NCBI RefSeq assembly: GCF_001766835.1
Contig: NZ_LKEU01000029.1
Span: 1 to 64,000, forward strand
Length of the DNA stretch: 64,000 nt
DNA from: Acetobacterium wieringae
GTDB taxonomy: Bacteria; Bacillota; Clostridia; Eubacteriales; Eubacteriaceae
Direction of reading: 5' to 3'
Below, piece after piece: positions 8,019 to 16,965 of this stretch. Made by a program: the position numbers and the translations under genes. The notes below the pieces were generated by a model. It saw nothing but the letters and a program-made list of their open reading frames with translations. It was not told the DNA's origin and did no database searches. Position 1 is the stretch's first letter. Every line of letters starts with the position of its first letter.

Positions 8019-9569
8019 ATGATTAAGCGGTTTTCAGTAATCTATATTGGTTCAATCCGTTGTGAACTGATCGTTGGACAGCGGGGCAAAGGCTGCATTA
8101 AAATATTGGATCGAGCCATGTTTCCCATTAATTTTGGGAGTCAGAGCTTTACTAAAGGGGAGATCTCATTTAAATCTGTATATGCCTTGTGTCAAACGAT
8201 TAATGAATACATCGAAATGTCTAAAACCTACGGCGTTGAATCGATTAAAATATTTGGAACAACAGCTCTCCGTGAAGCCAGAAATCGGCTTTATATTCTT
8301 GAACAAATCAAAATCAATACCGGTGGTTACGAGGTGGAAATTCTCGACAAGGAAGAAGAAACCCATCTTATTTATCGCCATATGGTGTTAAAATGCGACC
8401 CGGAATTTAATATAATCACTGATACAAAAGAGGATCAGATGCTGGCGTCCATCTCCAGCGGGAATGTGTCAGTGGCACTTCTAAAAAATGGCATTATTGA
8501 TTATCATCAGACCGCTGAGCTGGGTTATTTAAAAATGAAGGAAATCCTGAAATCCATTGAAGAAAACTCGGAGCGCTTTGAAACGCTATTGATGGAGTTC
8601 ATCTCCATCAATACCCAGGATATTGTTGAAAACATCAGAAAACGCCACATTAAAAGACTTTTTGTATCCTCCCACGAAGTTGATGTTATTGCCCAGCTTT
8701 GTGGCTTCACGGAACGACGGGATTATTATGTGATCAATGCTGAGGATTTTGGGAAGCTGTGCAAGGTGGCGGGCGATCTGACCGTGAACCAATTATTGAA
8801 AAAGTACCCACTTTTGGATCAGAGCGAAGCAGAAACCCTGAATCATACCCTGATGCTTTATTTAAAGCTACTGGCTGAAACAGGCGTCGAAACCTTTATT
8901 TTGATTCCGATGATTATCGGCGATGCTTTTTTGGATTTTGAATTCCAGATCACAAAAAAACAACAGTTGATTGAATGGATCGAAGAGGGCAGTTATCTTT
9001 CTGCTAAAACCATCGGTAAAAAGTATCATACCAGTCACAGGCATTCGGAATTTGTTGAAAAAATCAGCTTAAAGATATTTGACTCGCTCAAAAAATATCA
9101 CCAACTGGGAAAAAGAGAGCGGCAGCTCTTATCGATGCTCTGTTATCTGATGGAGGTGGGCAGTTTTATTGATCATAAAAATTTTTGGGTGCAAAGCCGC
9201 TATATTATTGAAACAACCGACATTATCGGGGTTAACCAGGAAGAGAAAGCGGTGATGGGTAAGGTCGCCGAGGCGGTTAAAACGAATTTTATTAAAGTGG
9301 AAGAAAAGGTTCATTCCAGTGATGAAAAAGAACAGTTGCTGGTAGCTAAACTGGCAGCTATTTTAAAGCTAGCCATTGCCCTGGATAAGAGTTATCAGCA
9401 AAAAATACAAAACCTTCACTGTCATGTCAAGGACGAAAAACTGATGCTTGAATTAACCACCGGGAAAAATTTTCAGTTGGAAGAGTATTTCTTTAAGGCA
9501 AGTCGGGCAACCATGGAGAATGTTTATGGCATTAAACCGATATTAAAGATTAAGAGGGTTGAATCATGA
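8019..9569 (+). CDS. Ppx/GppA-like protein with degenerate active site
   Basis: The 516-residue protein has the Ppx/GppA layout: an actin-like N-terminal fold (about 1-300) and a helical HD-type C-terminal part. I chose ATG 8019 because GAGGTGA lies 6-7 bp before it; a GTG at 8010 is inside that ribosome site. The phosphate-1 loop, normally DIGSNS, reads YIGSIRCELIV, and the phosphate-2 loop, normally DIGGGSTE, reads SISSGNVSVAL. The acidic and glycine residues needed for catalysis are thus absent, while neighbouring family signatures (TTALREA, EEETHL) remain. It overlaps ppk by 4 bp. It is probably a non-catalytic partner or sensor in polyphosphate metabolism; this is an inference. Confidence 0.85.
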   Translation: MIKRFSVIYIGSIRCELIVGQRGKGCIKILDRAMFPINFGSQSFTKGEISFKSVYALCQTINEYIEMSKTYGVESIKIFGTTALREARNRLYILEQIKINTGGYEVEILDKEEETHLIYRHMVLKCDPEFNIITDTKEDQMLASISSGNVSVALLKNGIIDYHQTAELGYLKMKEILKSIEENSERFETLLMEFISINTQDIVENIRKRHIKRLFVSSHEVDVIAQLCGFTERRDYYVINAEDFGKLCKVAGDLTVNQLLKKYPLLDQSEAETLNHTLMLYLKLLAETGVETFILIPMIIGDAFLDFEFQITKKQQLIEWIEEGSYLSAKTIGKKYHTSHRHSEFVEKISLKIFDSLKKYHQLGKRERQLLSMLCYLMEVGSFIDHKNFWVQSRYIIETTDIIGVNQEEKAVMGKVAEAVKTNFIKVEEKVHSSDEKEQLLVAKLAAILKLAIALDKSYQQKIQNLHCHVKDEKLMLELTTGKNFQLEEYFFKASRATMENVYGIKPILKIKRVES

Positions 9570-11674
9570 AAAGTAGATTATTTATAAACCGTGAAATCAG
9601 TTGGCTGGATTTTAATTACCGGGTATTAGACGAGGCTTATGACAAATGCAACCTGGTAATGGATCGGTTGAAATTTTTGGCGATTACGGCATCGAATCTG
9701 GATGAGTTTTTTATGGTACGGGTTGCTGGGATTATGGATCAGATTAATGTTGGCTACAACAAAAAATCGGTAGATGGACTAACCCCGATCGAACAGTTGG
9801 CAGTTCTTAACAGCATGACTCAGGAAATGATGGCCCGGCAGTATACCTGCTTATCAAAATCGATCATTCCGGAGCTTAATCAGAATAATATCTTTTTTTT
9901 GCGTTATGATGAACTGAATGAGGAAGGCAAAGACTTTGCCCTTCATTATTTCCGGCATGAGTGTTATCCGGTTTTGACGCCACAAGCAATTGACAACAGT
10001 CGCCCGTTTCCGTTAGTAAAAAACAATCAGGTTTATCTGTGTATCATGCTCCATGACACCGAGGCGAAGATTAAGGATGAAAAAGATTTTATGGCGATCC
10101 TGGAAATCCCCAAGGTTCTGGATCGAATCATTGCCTTACCGAAAGCGAAAGAGTCGGAAGTGCTAAACTATATTTTTATTGAAGATTTAATCAGCCCGTT
10201 TGTAAATGAACTTTTTACCGGTTATGATGTCAAGCAGGTCAGTGAATTCCGGATTACCCGTAATGGCGATTTAGCCATCGATGAGGATGAAGCCGAGGAT
10301 TTACTGATTGAAATTGAGAAATCAATTCAGCAACGTAAATGGGGAGCCAGCATTAAACTGGAAGTAACCCGGGACATGAGTAAAAAAATGAAAAAATGGT
10401 TGATGCATGAATTGGAAATTGTCGAAAGTGAGCTTTATGAACTCAAGGGAAACCTGGATTTGACCTGCTTTATGAAATTTCAGAACCGCAGCGAGTTTAA
10501 TGAACTCCGGGAGCCCCGCTATACCCCGCTTATCTCCAATGAATTCTATGAGGTTGACGACATCTTTGAAGTCATCCGGGAGAAGGATCGCCTCTTGCAC
10601 CATCCGTATCAGTCTTTTCAAACAGTGGTTGATTTTGTCCGGGCGGCATCCATCGATCCCGATGTGCTGGCCATCAAACAAACGTTGTATCGGGTCAGTG
10701 GCGACTCGCCAATCATTGAAGCATTGATTCAGGCAGCCCAAAATGGTAAACAGGTTACTGTATTGGTCGAACTCAAAGCGCGCTTTGACGAAGCCAATAA
10801 TATTGTCTGGGCGAAGAAACTGGAGCAGGCTGGGTGTCATGTCATTTATGGGCTGGTGGGGCTAAAAATCCATTGTAAAATGATTCTGGTGGTTCGCAAA
10901 GAGTCCGATGGGATCCGGCGGTATGTCCATCTCGGAACCGGGAATTATAATGATGTGACCGCCGGTCTTTATACCGATTTGGGAATGTTCACCGCTAAAG
11001 AGAGTTATGGGTCGGATGTTTCAACCCTGTTTAACCTCCTGTCCGGCTACAGTCACTACACCTTGTGGAAAAAGATCGAGGTGGCGCCGAAAACGCTCAG
11101 AAATGCCTTTTACATCGCCATTGACCGGGAAATTGAAAATGTCAAAATGGGAGAAAAAGGTAAAATCCTTGCCAAAATGAATGCCCTTGTCGATGAAGAT
11201 ATCATCAACAAGCTTTATGAGGCCTCTCAGGCTGGGGTGGAAATTCAACTGATTGTTCGGGGAATGTGCTCACTCAAACCAGGGTTACCGGGCATCAGTG
11301 AGCACATCACGGTTCACAGCATTGTGGGAACCTTCCTGGAACACAGCCGGATCTATTATTTTTACAACCAGGGCAAGGAAGATATTTTTCTGTCCAGTGC
11401 CGATTGGATGGAGCGAAACCTGAACCGGCGAATTGAGACCCTGTTTCCGGTTGAAGAAGAGAGCTTAAAGAAAAAATTAAAACACATTTTGGAGATTACC
11501 TTAAAAGACACCATCAAAACCCGGATAATGACTGAAACAGGAGAGTATATCCGGGTTGACAAACGTGGCAAGGAATTGCTTTCCTGTCAGGATTACTTCT
11601 GCAAAGAAGCTGAAGCAGAATTTGAACAGGTCAAGAATAAAGCCGTTATAAAACATAATATTGAGGGAGAATAG
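9566..11674 (+). CDS. ppk1: Polyphosphate kinase 1
   Basis: This 702-residue enzyme reversibly transfers the gamma phosphate of ATP to polyphosphate. It shows the N domain (FINREISWLDFNYRVLDEA), the head domain and the two phospholipase-D-like catalytic domains. The autophosphorylated histidine is in HLGTGNYND (about residue 455), and the second conserved histidine is in LEHSRIYYF (about 593). The length is normal for the family. It overlaps the degenerate Ppx-like gene by 4 bp and is followed after 2 bp by a catalytically intact Ppx/GppA gene, so synthesis and breakdown of polyphosphate are co-transcribed. Confidence 0.97.
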   Translation: MKSRLFINREISWLDFNYRVLDEAYDKCNLVMDRLKFLAITASNLDEFFMVRVAGIMDQINVGYNKKSVDGLTPIEQLAVLNSMTQEMMARQYTCLSKSIIPELNQNNIFFLRYDELNEEGKDFALHYFRHECYPVLTPQAIDNSRPFPLVKNNQVYLCIMLHDTEAKIKDEKDFMAILEIPKVLDRIIALPKAKESEVLNYIFIEDLISPFVNELFTGYDVKQVSEFRITRNGDLAIDEDEAEDLLIEIEKSIQQRKWGASIKLEVTRDMSKKMKKWLMHELEIVESELYELKGNLDLTCFMKFQNRSEFNELREPRYTPLISNEFYEVDDIFEVIREKDRLLHHPYQSFQTVVDFVRAASIDPDVLAIKQTLYRVSGDSPIIEALIQAAQNGKQVTVLVELKARFDEANNIVWAKKLEQAGCHVIYGLVGLKIHCKMILVVRKESDGIRRYVHLGTGNYNDVTAGLYTDLGMFTAKESYGSDVSTLFNLLSGYSHYTLWKKIEVAPKTLRNAFYIAIDREIENVKMGEKGKILAKMNALVDEDIINKLYEASQAGVEIQLIVRGMCSLKPGLPGISEHITVHSIVGTFLEHSRIYYFYNQGKEDIFLSSADWMERNLNRRIETLFPVEEESLKKKLKHILEITLKDTIKTRIMTETGEYIRVDKRGKELLSCQDYFCKEAEAEFEQVKNKAVIKHNIEGE

Positions 11675-11676
11675 CA

Positions 11677-13212
11677 ATGGATAGACGAAATATCGGGGTC
11701 ATCGACATTGGCTCAAACAGTGTCCATCTGGTGATTGGTGAATACTACAACAATGAATATTTTCAGATTATCGATGATGTCAAGGTGAATGTCCGTCTAA
11801 ATGATAAGCTGGCTGAAACCGGAAAACTCCAGCAGGATCGGATGGACTTTGGAATTGAAACCCTGACCATGTTTGTCAGTATGTGTGATGCCTATGGGAT
11901 CGAAAAGGTGATTGCGGTAGCAACGGCAGCGGTTCGTAAAGCATCAAATGGAGCTGACTATGTGGCGCGAATTAAAACCGAAGTCGGTTTGGATGTGGCC
12001 ATTATTCCCGGAGAAGTCGAGGCTTCAATGGATTACCTGGGCGCGATTAACACCCTTGATGTTAAAGACGCCTTGCTGATGGACATCGGCGGTGGGAGTA
12101 CCGAGTTTGTGCTGATCAAAGACCGCAAGAAGGTAGAGGCGGTGAGTTTGCCCTTTGGTTCCATCGATTTGGCCGAAAAATTTGATTTGACCGACGAGGT
12201 ATCAGAGAAAAAACTGAAAGCTCTCGATGAGTTTTTAAAAGAAGCATTTAGTACGATTGCAATCCTTAAAAAGGCTGAGGGGTTGCCGGTTATTGGCGTG
12301 GGTGGGACAATTCGAAATGTTGGCCGGATCCACCGGAGTTTCATCGATTATCCTTTGGAAATTGCCCATAATTATCGGATGAAATCCAATGATGTCAAGC
12401 GGATCTGCGAAATGGCCGCCAGTATGAATTTAGCGGAACGTTCAAATCTTAAAGGATTGTCCAAGGGACGAATCGATATTTTTGTGGGATCAAGCCACAC
12501 CCTCGAACGGGTCATGAGATATATTGATTCGCCAGAACTCATTATCAGTAATGCCGGGTTACGGGATGGGATCATCTACGATTATTTTGGCTATAATGAA
12601 GACAATCTCGTTTATGATATTTTTGAATTGTCGCTGGTCAATATCATGCTAAACTTTAATGTGAATATCCCTCACGCCTATCATGTGCTGAAGCTGACCG
12701 AAAACCTGTTTGAGCAGCTCAAACCACTCCATGGCATCAAAGAAGACGTCCGCAAGATGATCCGGGCCTCGGCCATGCTTCATGATGTTGGCATCAAGCT
12801 TCAATTTGGAAATCATCACGAGCATAGTTTTTATATTATTTTAAACTCCGGTTTGTTGGGGATCGAACAGAAAGAGCTTTTAATGAGTGCCTTTATTGCG
12901 CTTAATCATCGTACCAATAAAAAAATCCATATTTCGGAAGAATACATGGGGCTGCTCCAGAATGAAGAGCGGCACCTCATCGATCAATTGAGCTTGTTTC
13001 TGCAAATATCAGAATATCTGGATCGCAGTATGGATGGTGTCGTCAAGGATGTGAATTGCGTGATTCTGGAAAAAGAAGTCCAGCTGAATGTCCTCACAAC
13101 CGGTCATTCAGTATTTGATAATATGATCATCAACGAATGTGGCAAAAAATTCAAACGGGTGTTTAACAAAACGCTGACGATTAATAACAAAGTCATTATT
13201 TCGCGACGATAA
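11677..13212 (+). CDS. ppx: Exopolyphosphatase / guanosine pentaphosphatase (Ppx/GppA)
   Basis: The 511-residue protein has intact catalytic loops: GVIDIGSNSVHLVI at the N-terminus, VATAAVRKA, GEVEA and MDIGGGSTEF (about residues 130-140). The C-terminal half is an HD-type helical domain (AMLHDVGIKLQFGNHHEHS). It should release phosphate from polyphosphate ends or from pppGpp in the cytosol. It is the last gene of the polyphosphate operon and is followed by a strong terminator. The contrast with the degenerate paralogue at the head of the operon is striking. Confidence 0.93.
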   Translation: MDRRNIGVIDIGSNSVHLVIGEYYNNEYFQIIDDVKVNVRLNDKLAETGKLQQDRMDFGIETLTMFVSMCDAYGIEKVIAVATAAVRKASNGADYVARIKTEVGLDVAIIPGEVEASMDYLGAINTLDVKDALLMDIGGGSTEFVLIKDRKKVEAVSLPFGSIDLAEKFDLTDEVSEKKLKALDEFLKEAFSTIAILKKAEGLPVIGVGGTIRNVGRIHRSFIDYPLEIAHNYRMKSNDVKRICEMAASMNLAERSNLKGLSKGRIDIFVGSSHTLERVMRYIDSPELIISNAGLRDGIIYDYFGYNEDNLVYDIFELSLVNIMLNFNVNIPHAYHVLKLTENLFEQLKPLHGIKEDVRKMIRASAMLHDVGIKLQFGNHHEHSFYIILNSGLLGIEQKELLMSAFIALNHRTNKKIHISEEYMGLLQNEERHLIDQLSLFLQISEYLDRSMDGVVKDVNCVILEKEVQLNVLTTGHSVFDNMIINECGKKFKRVFNKTLTINNKVIISRR

Positions 13213-13252
13213 AAAAACTCCAATTATTCAAAACTGAATAATTGGAGTTTTT
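13213..13252. terminator. Bidirectional terminator between ppx and livF
   Basis: An 18-bp perfect stem (13213-13230 with 13235-13252) with a 4-nt loop is A-rich on one side and T-rich on the other. It serves convergent transcription from both operons. Confidence 0.93.
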
Positions 13253-13253
13253 C

Positions 13254-13967
13254 TTATTTGTTTCGTTGGCTTTTGCCCAGATAGGCTTCTTTAATGCTTT
13301 CATCAGCCAGTAGTTCCCGGCCAGTTCCAGCTTTGGTAATCTTGCCTGTTTCCAGTACGTAGGCATAATCAGCGACCCGAAGGGCCATATTGGCATTTTG
13401 TTCAATTAAAAGAATGGTCATTCCTTCTTTATTAAGGGTCTCGATGATATCAAAAATACCCTGAACAACCAAGGGGGCCAGACCCAAGGATGGTTCATCC
13501 ATCATCAATAGTTTTGGCCGGCTCATCATGGCCCGACCAACTGCAAGCATTTGCTGCTCGCCACCGGATAAGGTGCCTGCGGCCTGCCAGGAACGTTCTT
13601 CCAGCCGGGGGAAGAGACTGTAAATATGCTTGATGTCGGCGTCCAGATTATCCTTGCGCATATAAGCGCCAATCTTGAGATTTTCCAGCACTGTCAGATC
13701 GGGAAATACATGCCGTCCTTCCGGAACCAGAGTAATACCCTTGTCAACGACTTTGGTGGTATCAAGGCCCAGCAGTTCTTCACCGTTATAGGTGATGCTG
13801 CCAGCTTTTGATTTAACCAAATTGACAATGGCTCGCAGCGTGGTGCTTTTTCCCGCCCCATTGGCTCCGATCAGAGTCACGATTTTGCCTTCTGGCACTT
13901 CCAGATCAATGCCCTTAACCGCTTCAATACCGCCATAAGCGACCTGTAAATTACTAATCTTCAACAT
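13254..13967 (-). CDS. livF: Branched-chain amino acid ABC transporter ATP-binding protein LivF
   Basis: A 237-residue ATPase with Walker A GANGAGKST, signature LSGGEQQML, Walker B LLMMDEPSLGLAP and H-loop region LLIEQNAN, which is the LivF pattern. It is the last gene of the livKHMGF operon and overlaps livG by 14 bp. With LivG it powers uptake of leucine/isoleucine/valine or a related amide or urea substrate through LivHM. Confidence 0.95.
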   Translation of the reverse strand: MLKISNLQVAYGGIEAVKGIDLEVPEGKIVTLIGANGAGKSTTLRAIVNLVKSKAGSITYNGEELLGLDTTKVVDKGITLVPEGRHVFPDLTVLENLKIGAYMRKDNLDADIKHIYSLFPRLEERSWQAAGTLSGGEQQMLAVGRAMMSRPKLLMMDEPSLGLAPLVVQGIFDIIETLNKEGMTILLIEQNANMALRVADYAYVLETGKITKAGTGRELLADESIKEAYLGKSQRNK

Positions 13968-14757
13968 CGGCGTCTACCCCCAAATATGCTTCAATAACCT
14001 TAGGATTATTCTGAACCTCATCTGGGGTTCCTTTGGCGATGGTACAGCCAAAATCCAATACATAGATATGATCAGAAATTTCCATGACCAGATCCATATG
14101 ATGTTCAATCATAAAAATGGTCAGATCAAAATCCGTTTTCAGTTTAAAAATCAGATCCGTCAGTTCATCAGTTTCCTGAGGATTCATTCCGGCTGCTGGC
14201 TCATCAAGCAGCAGTAACTGTGGCTTGGTTGCCAAGGCCCGGGCAATTTCCAGATGCCGCTGTTGTCCATAGGGGAGCGATGAAGCTTTTTCATTTCTTA
14301 AATCAATAAGTCCCAATCGTTCCAGCAAAAATTCACAGTCGGCTTTAGCCTGAGCTTCGCCCTTCCGGGCTTTGGGGGTTCTCAAAATCGCAGATAAAAA
14401 ACTATAATCAGTATTTAAGTGGGTAGCAACCTGAACATTTTCAAGAACAGACAATTCCTTGAATAAGCGGATGTTCTGAAAGGTTCGGGCGACACCCAGA
14501 GCTGTGATTTTATCCGGCTTTTTACCGGTAATATCAATTTCAGTGGCGGTGCCGCTTTTATCGGTTGGGGTAAAAAGAACCTTGCCGCTGGTGGGCGTAT
14601 AAACCCCGGTGATGACATTAAAGGCAGTGGTTTTACCCGCCCCATTGGGTCCGATCAGGGCAGCCAGTTCACCCTTTTTAATATTGATATTTAAGTCGTT
14701 GACGGCGACAACACCGCCAAACTGCATGATGACATTTTCTGTTCTAAGCAGACTCAT
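13954..14757 (-). CDS. livG: Branched-chain amino acid ABC transporter ATP-binding protein LivG
   Basis: A 267-residue ATPase with Walker A GPNGAGKTT, a signature region SLPYGQQRHLEIARAL (the family's usual LSYGxQRxLEIARAL form), Walker B LLLLDEPAAGMNP and IEHHMDLVM after it, typical of LivG. It overlaps livF (14 bp) and meets livM at a shared base (14757). It contains the insertion around residues 75-90 seen in LivG compared with LivF. Confidence 0.95.
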   Translation of the reverse strand: MSLLRTENVIMQFGGVVAVNDLNINIKKGELAALIGPNGAGKTTAFNVITGVYTPTSGKVLFTPTDKSGTATEIDITGKKPDKITALGVARTFQNIRLFKELSVLENVQVATHLNTDYSFLSAILRTPKARKGEAQAKADCEFLLERLGLIDLRNEKASSLPYGQQRHLEIARALATKPQLLLLDEPAAGMNPQETDELTDLIFKLKTDFDLTIFMIEHHMDLVMEISDHIYVLDFGCTIAKGTPDEVQNNPKVIEAYLGVDADVED

Positions 14758-15860
14758 TACTTGCCACCTCCTTCAGTCGAGGTCTTTTTTCGGCTCAGTT
14801 TTTTCTTGATGGACTGGAATTTCTGCGCCATGAAATCCCAGGTGAGTTCATTGGTACCCATTAAGCCTTTGCGATAGAAAAGTACGATAATCATCAGCAG
14901 GAATGAAAATACAACCATTCGCAGACCGGGTCGAAAGATCGGCAGATCCAGGCCGAAGGCCATGGGCTCATCCAGAAAACGCAGGGCTTCCTGTCCCAGT
15001 GTAACCAGGAAACTGGCAATGATGGTTCCGGAGATGCTGCCCATTCCACCAAGGACAATGATCAGCAAAAAGTTATACGTCAGGGTGAAATAAAACTGTT
15101 TGGGATCAACAGTACCCAATAGGGCGGCGAATAATCCACCACCGATGCCAGTAAAAAATGCTCCAATCAGGAAGGAAGTCATCTTTGTTTTAAAGAGCCC
15201 AACCCCCATCGCTTCGGCAGCAATTTCGTCCTCCCGGATGGACTTGAAGGCCCGGCCATAGGACGAGTAAACAAGTAAAATGGTTGCGATAATGATCAGC
15301 AGAGCGGTTCCATAGGTCCACCAGAGACTGCTGATGGTGGGAATACTCTTAATACCCAGGGCGCCATTTGTGATCGATTGCGTATTGGTAAAGACAATCC
15401 GAATAATTTCCGAAAACCCGAGAGTTGCGATGGCCAGATAATCACCCCGAAGCCGTAGACAGGGGGAGCCAATAAAGAAGGCCACCACCACTGAAGCCAG
15501 ACCACCCAGAATCAATGCCACCACAAAGGGCAACTGGATATTAGCTAAGAAAGGCGCCATCGGTTCCAGATAAAAAATGGCCGTACGAGATTCAACAGGC
15601 ACTGTAAAGATCGCTACTGTATAGGCGCCGATCGCCATAAAACCGGCCTGTCCCAATGAAAACTGACCGGTAAAACCATTAACCAGATTCATTGCCAAAC
15701 TGACGATGACATAAATTGCGCATAAATTCAGTAAACGACGCATATAGGAATCAACAAAAATATCGGCTAAACCTATTCCAATCAGGAGAACAACTAAGAA
15801 AACCGCTGTTTTCCAGTGAAGTTTTAAGTAGGCACCGAGGCTGTTTTGAGTTTCGTTCAT
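14757..15860 (-). CDS. livM: Branched-chain amino acid ABC transporter permease LivM
   Basis: A 367-residue permease with nine to ten hydrophobic helices and the LivM hallmarks NLVNGFTGQFSLGQAGFMAIGAY and GDYLAIATLGFSEIIRI, plus the EAA-like loop YSSYGRAFKSIREDEIAAEAMG. It pairs with LivH. The C-terminal tail is cytosolic and basic. It lies 14 bp downstream of livH and joins livG without a gap. Confidence 0.94.
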   Translation of the reverse strand: MNETQNSLGAYLKLHWKTAVFLVVLLIGIGLADIFVDSYMRRLLNLCAIYVIVSLAMNLVNGFTGQFSLGQAGFMAIGAYTVAIFTVPVESRTAIFYLEPMAPFLANIQLPFVVALILGGLASVVVAFFIGSPCLRLRGDYLAIATLGFSEIIRIVFTNTQSITNGALGIKSIPTISSLWWTYGTALLIIIATILLVYSSYGRAFKSIREDEIAAEAMGVGLFKTKMTSFLIGAFFTGIGGGLFAALLGTVDPKQFYFTLTYNFLLIIVLGGMGSISGTIIASFLVTLGQEALRFLDEPMAFGLDLPIFRPGLRMVVFSFLLMIIVLFYRKGLMGTNELTWDFMAQKFQSIKKKLSRKKTSTEGGGK

Positions 15861-15874
15861 TTTTGGTACCTCCC

Positions 15875-16780
15875 CTAAACCTTTTCCACTTGTTTCTTAC
15901 CAAGGAGACCATTGGGAAGAAAGAGCAGAATAATAATTAAGATGACAAATGCGATGGCGTCCCGGTAACCGGTAAGTGCTGGAAAGAAGGCGACCATCAG
16001 TACTTCCGAAAACCCGAGGATCAGGCCCCCAAGAACGGCGCCTTTAACATTACCAATTCCACCGATTACGGCGGCAATAAAACATTTTAATCCGGGAACA
16101 ACGCCCATGAGGGGTAACACCGATGGGTATTTCATACACCATAAAATAGCACCGACGGCAGCTAGCGCAGAACCGATGGCAAAGGTTGAAGAAATGACCC
16201 CATTGATCTTAATACCCATGAGTTTGGCGGTATCATAATCGACTGCGACAGCCCGCATGGCCATACCAAGTTTGGTTTTATTAATCATAAAAAGTAGTGC
16301 TGACATCAAGATAAACGCAACAATTGGAATAACAATAGAAACCGGTTGAATCGACAAACCGCCTATAAAGAAAGGTGTTGTCAAAAGCGGGAATTCTGGA
16401 AACGCTTGTGGCTTTCCTGAAAATAAGTAAGTGGCAACATTTTCAAGCAAAAATGATACCCCAATCGCTGAAATTAATAGTGATGTTTTAGGTGCATCAC
16501 GGAGCGGACGATAGGCTACCCGTTCAATCGTGACACCGAGTAAAATGGTTAACCCAATTGTAATAATAAACGTGACATACCAGGGAAGAAAGAACACGGC
16601 AATCCCAAAATATGTGAAATAGGCAGCCATCATAAAGATATCGCCATGGGCAAAGTTGATCAGTCTTAAGATACCATAAACCATCGTGTAACCGATGGCG
16701 ATCAACGCGTACAAACTCCCAAGAGATAAACCATTTATTAGTTGCTGCAAGAATGTTTCCATTGTCATTCCAACGACCAT
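15875..16780 (-). CDS. livH: Branched-chain amino acid ABC transporter permease LivH
   Basis: A 301-residue permease with about eight transmembrane helices and the LivH sequence LINGLSLGSLYALIAIGYTMVYG followed by LINFAHGDIFMM. The ATG at 16780 has AACGAGG 8 bp upstream; internal ATGs at residues 5 and 7 are possible starts. It is separated from livK by a 185-bp spacer with hairpins, so the binding protein may be made in excess. Confidence 0.94.
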   Translation of the reverse strand: MVVGMTMETFLQQLINGLSLGSLYALIAIGYTMVYGILRLINFAHGDIFMMAAYFTYFGIAVFFLPWYVTFIITIGLTILLGVTIERVAYRPLRDAPKTSLLISAIGVSFLLENVATYLFSGKPQAFPEFPLLTTPFFIGGLSIQPVSIVIPIVAFILMSALLFMINKTKLGMAMRAVAVDYDTAKLMGIKINGVISSTFAIGSALAAVGAILWCMKYPSVLPLMGVVPGLKCFIAAVIGGIGNVKGAVLGGLILGFSEVLMVAFFPALTGYRDAIAFVILIIILLFLPNGLLGKKQVEKV

Positions 16781-16814
16781 AATTATAACCTCGTTATATC
16801 ATTTAATTTAAATT

Positions 16815-16944
16815 GAGGGTATCTGATCATACAAATACCCTCAAAGTTAGTTGTTGTGAAGGCAGCACAAACAAAACAGACAGTGTACGTTTTGTTTTGC
16901 GCACCCTTGCGCATAAAAGAAGTCACATAAAATATGACTTCTTT
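16815..16944 (-). terminator. Tandem hairpins in the livK-livH spacer; the first is an attenuating terminator
   Basis: Reading along the minus strand from livK, the first hairpin has AAAGAAGTCA arms (16935-16944 with 16916-16925) and is followed by TTTTATGC. A second has 9-bp arms, AAACAAAAC at 16869-16877 with GTTTTGTTT at 16889-16897. A third has 8-bp arms, GAGGGTAT at 16815-16822 with ATACCCTC at 16835-16842. Such spacers commonly cause partial termination or protect the upstream mRNA, so that LivK exceeds the membrane subunits. That role is inferred. Confidence 0.65.
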
Positions 16945-16965
16945 ATGGTAATTTGTGACTTTTTG

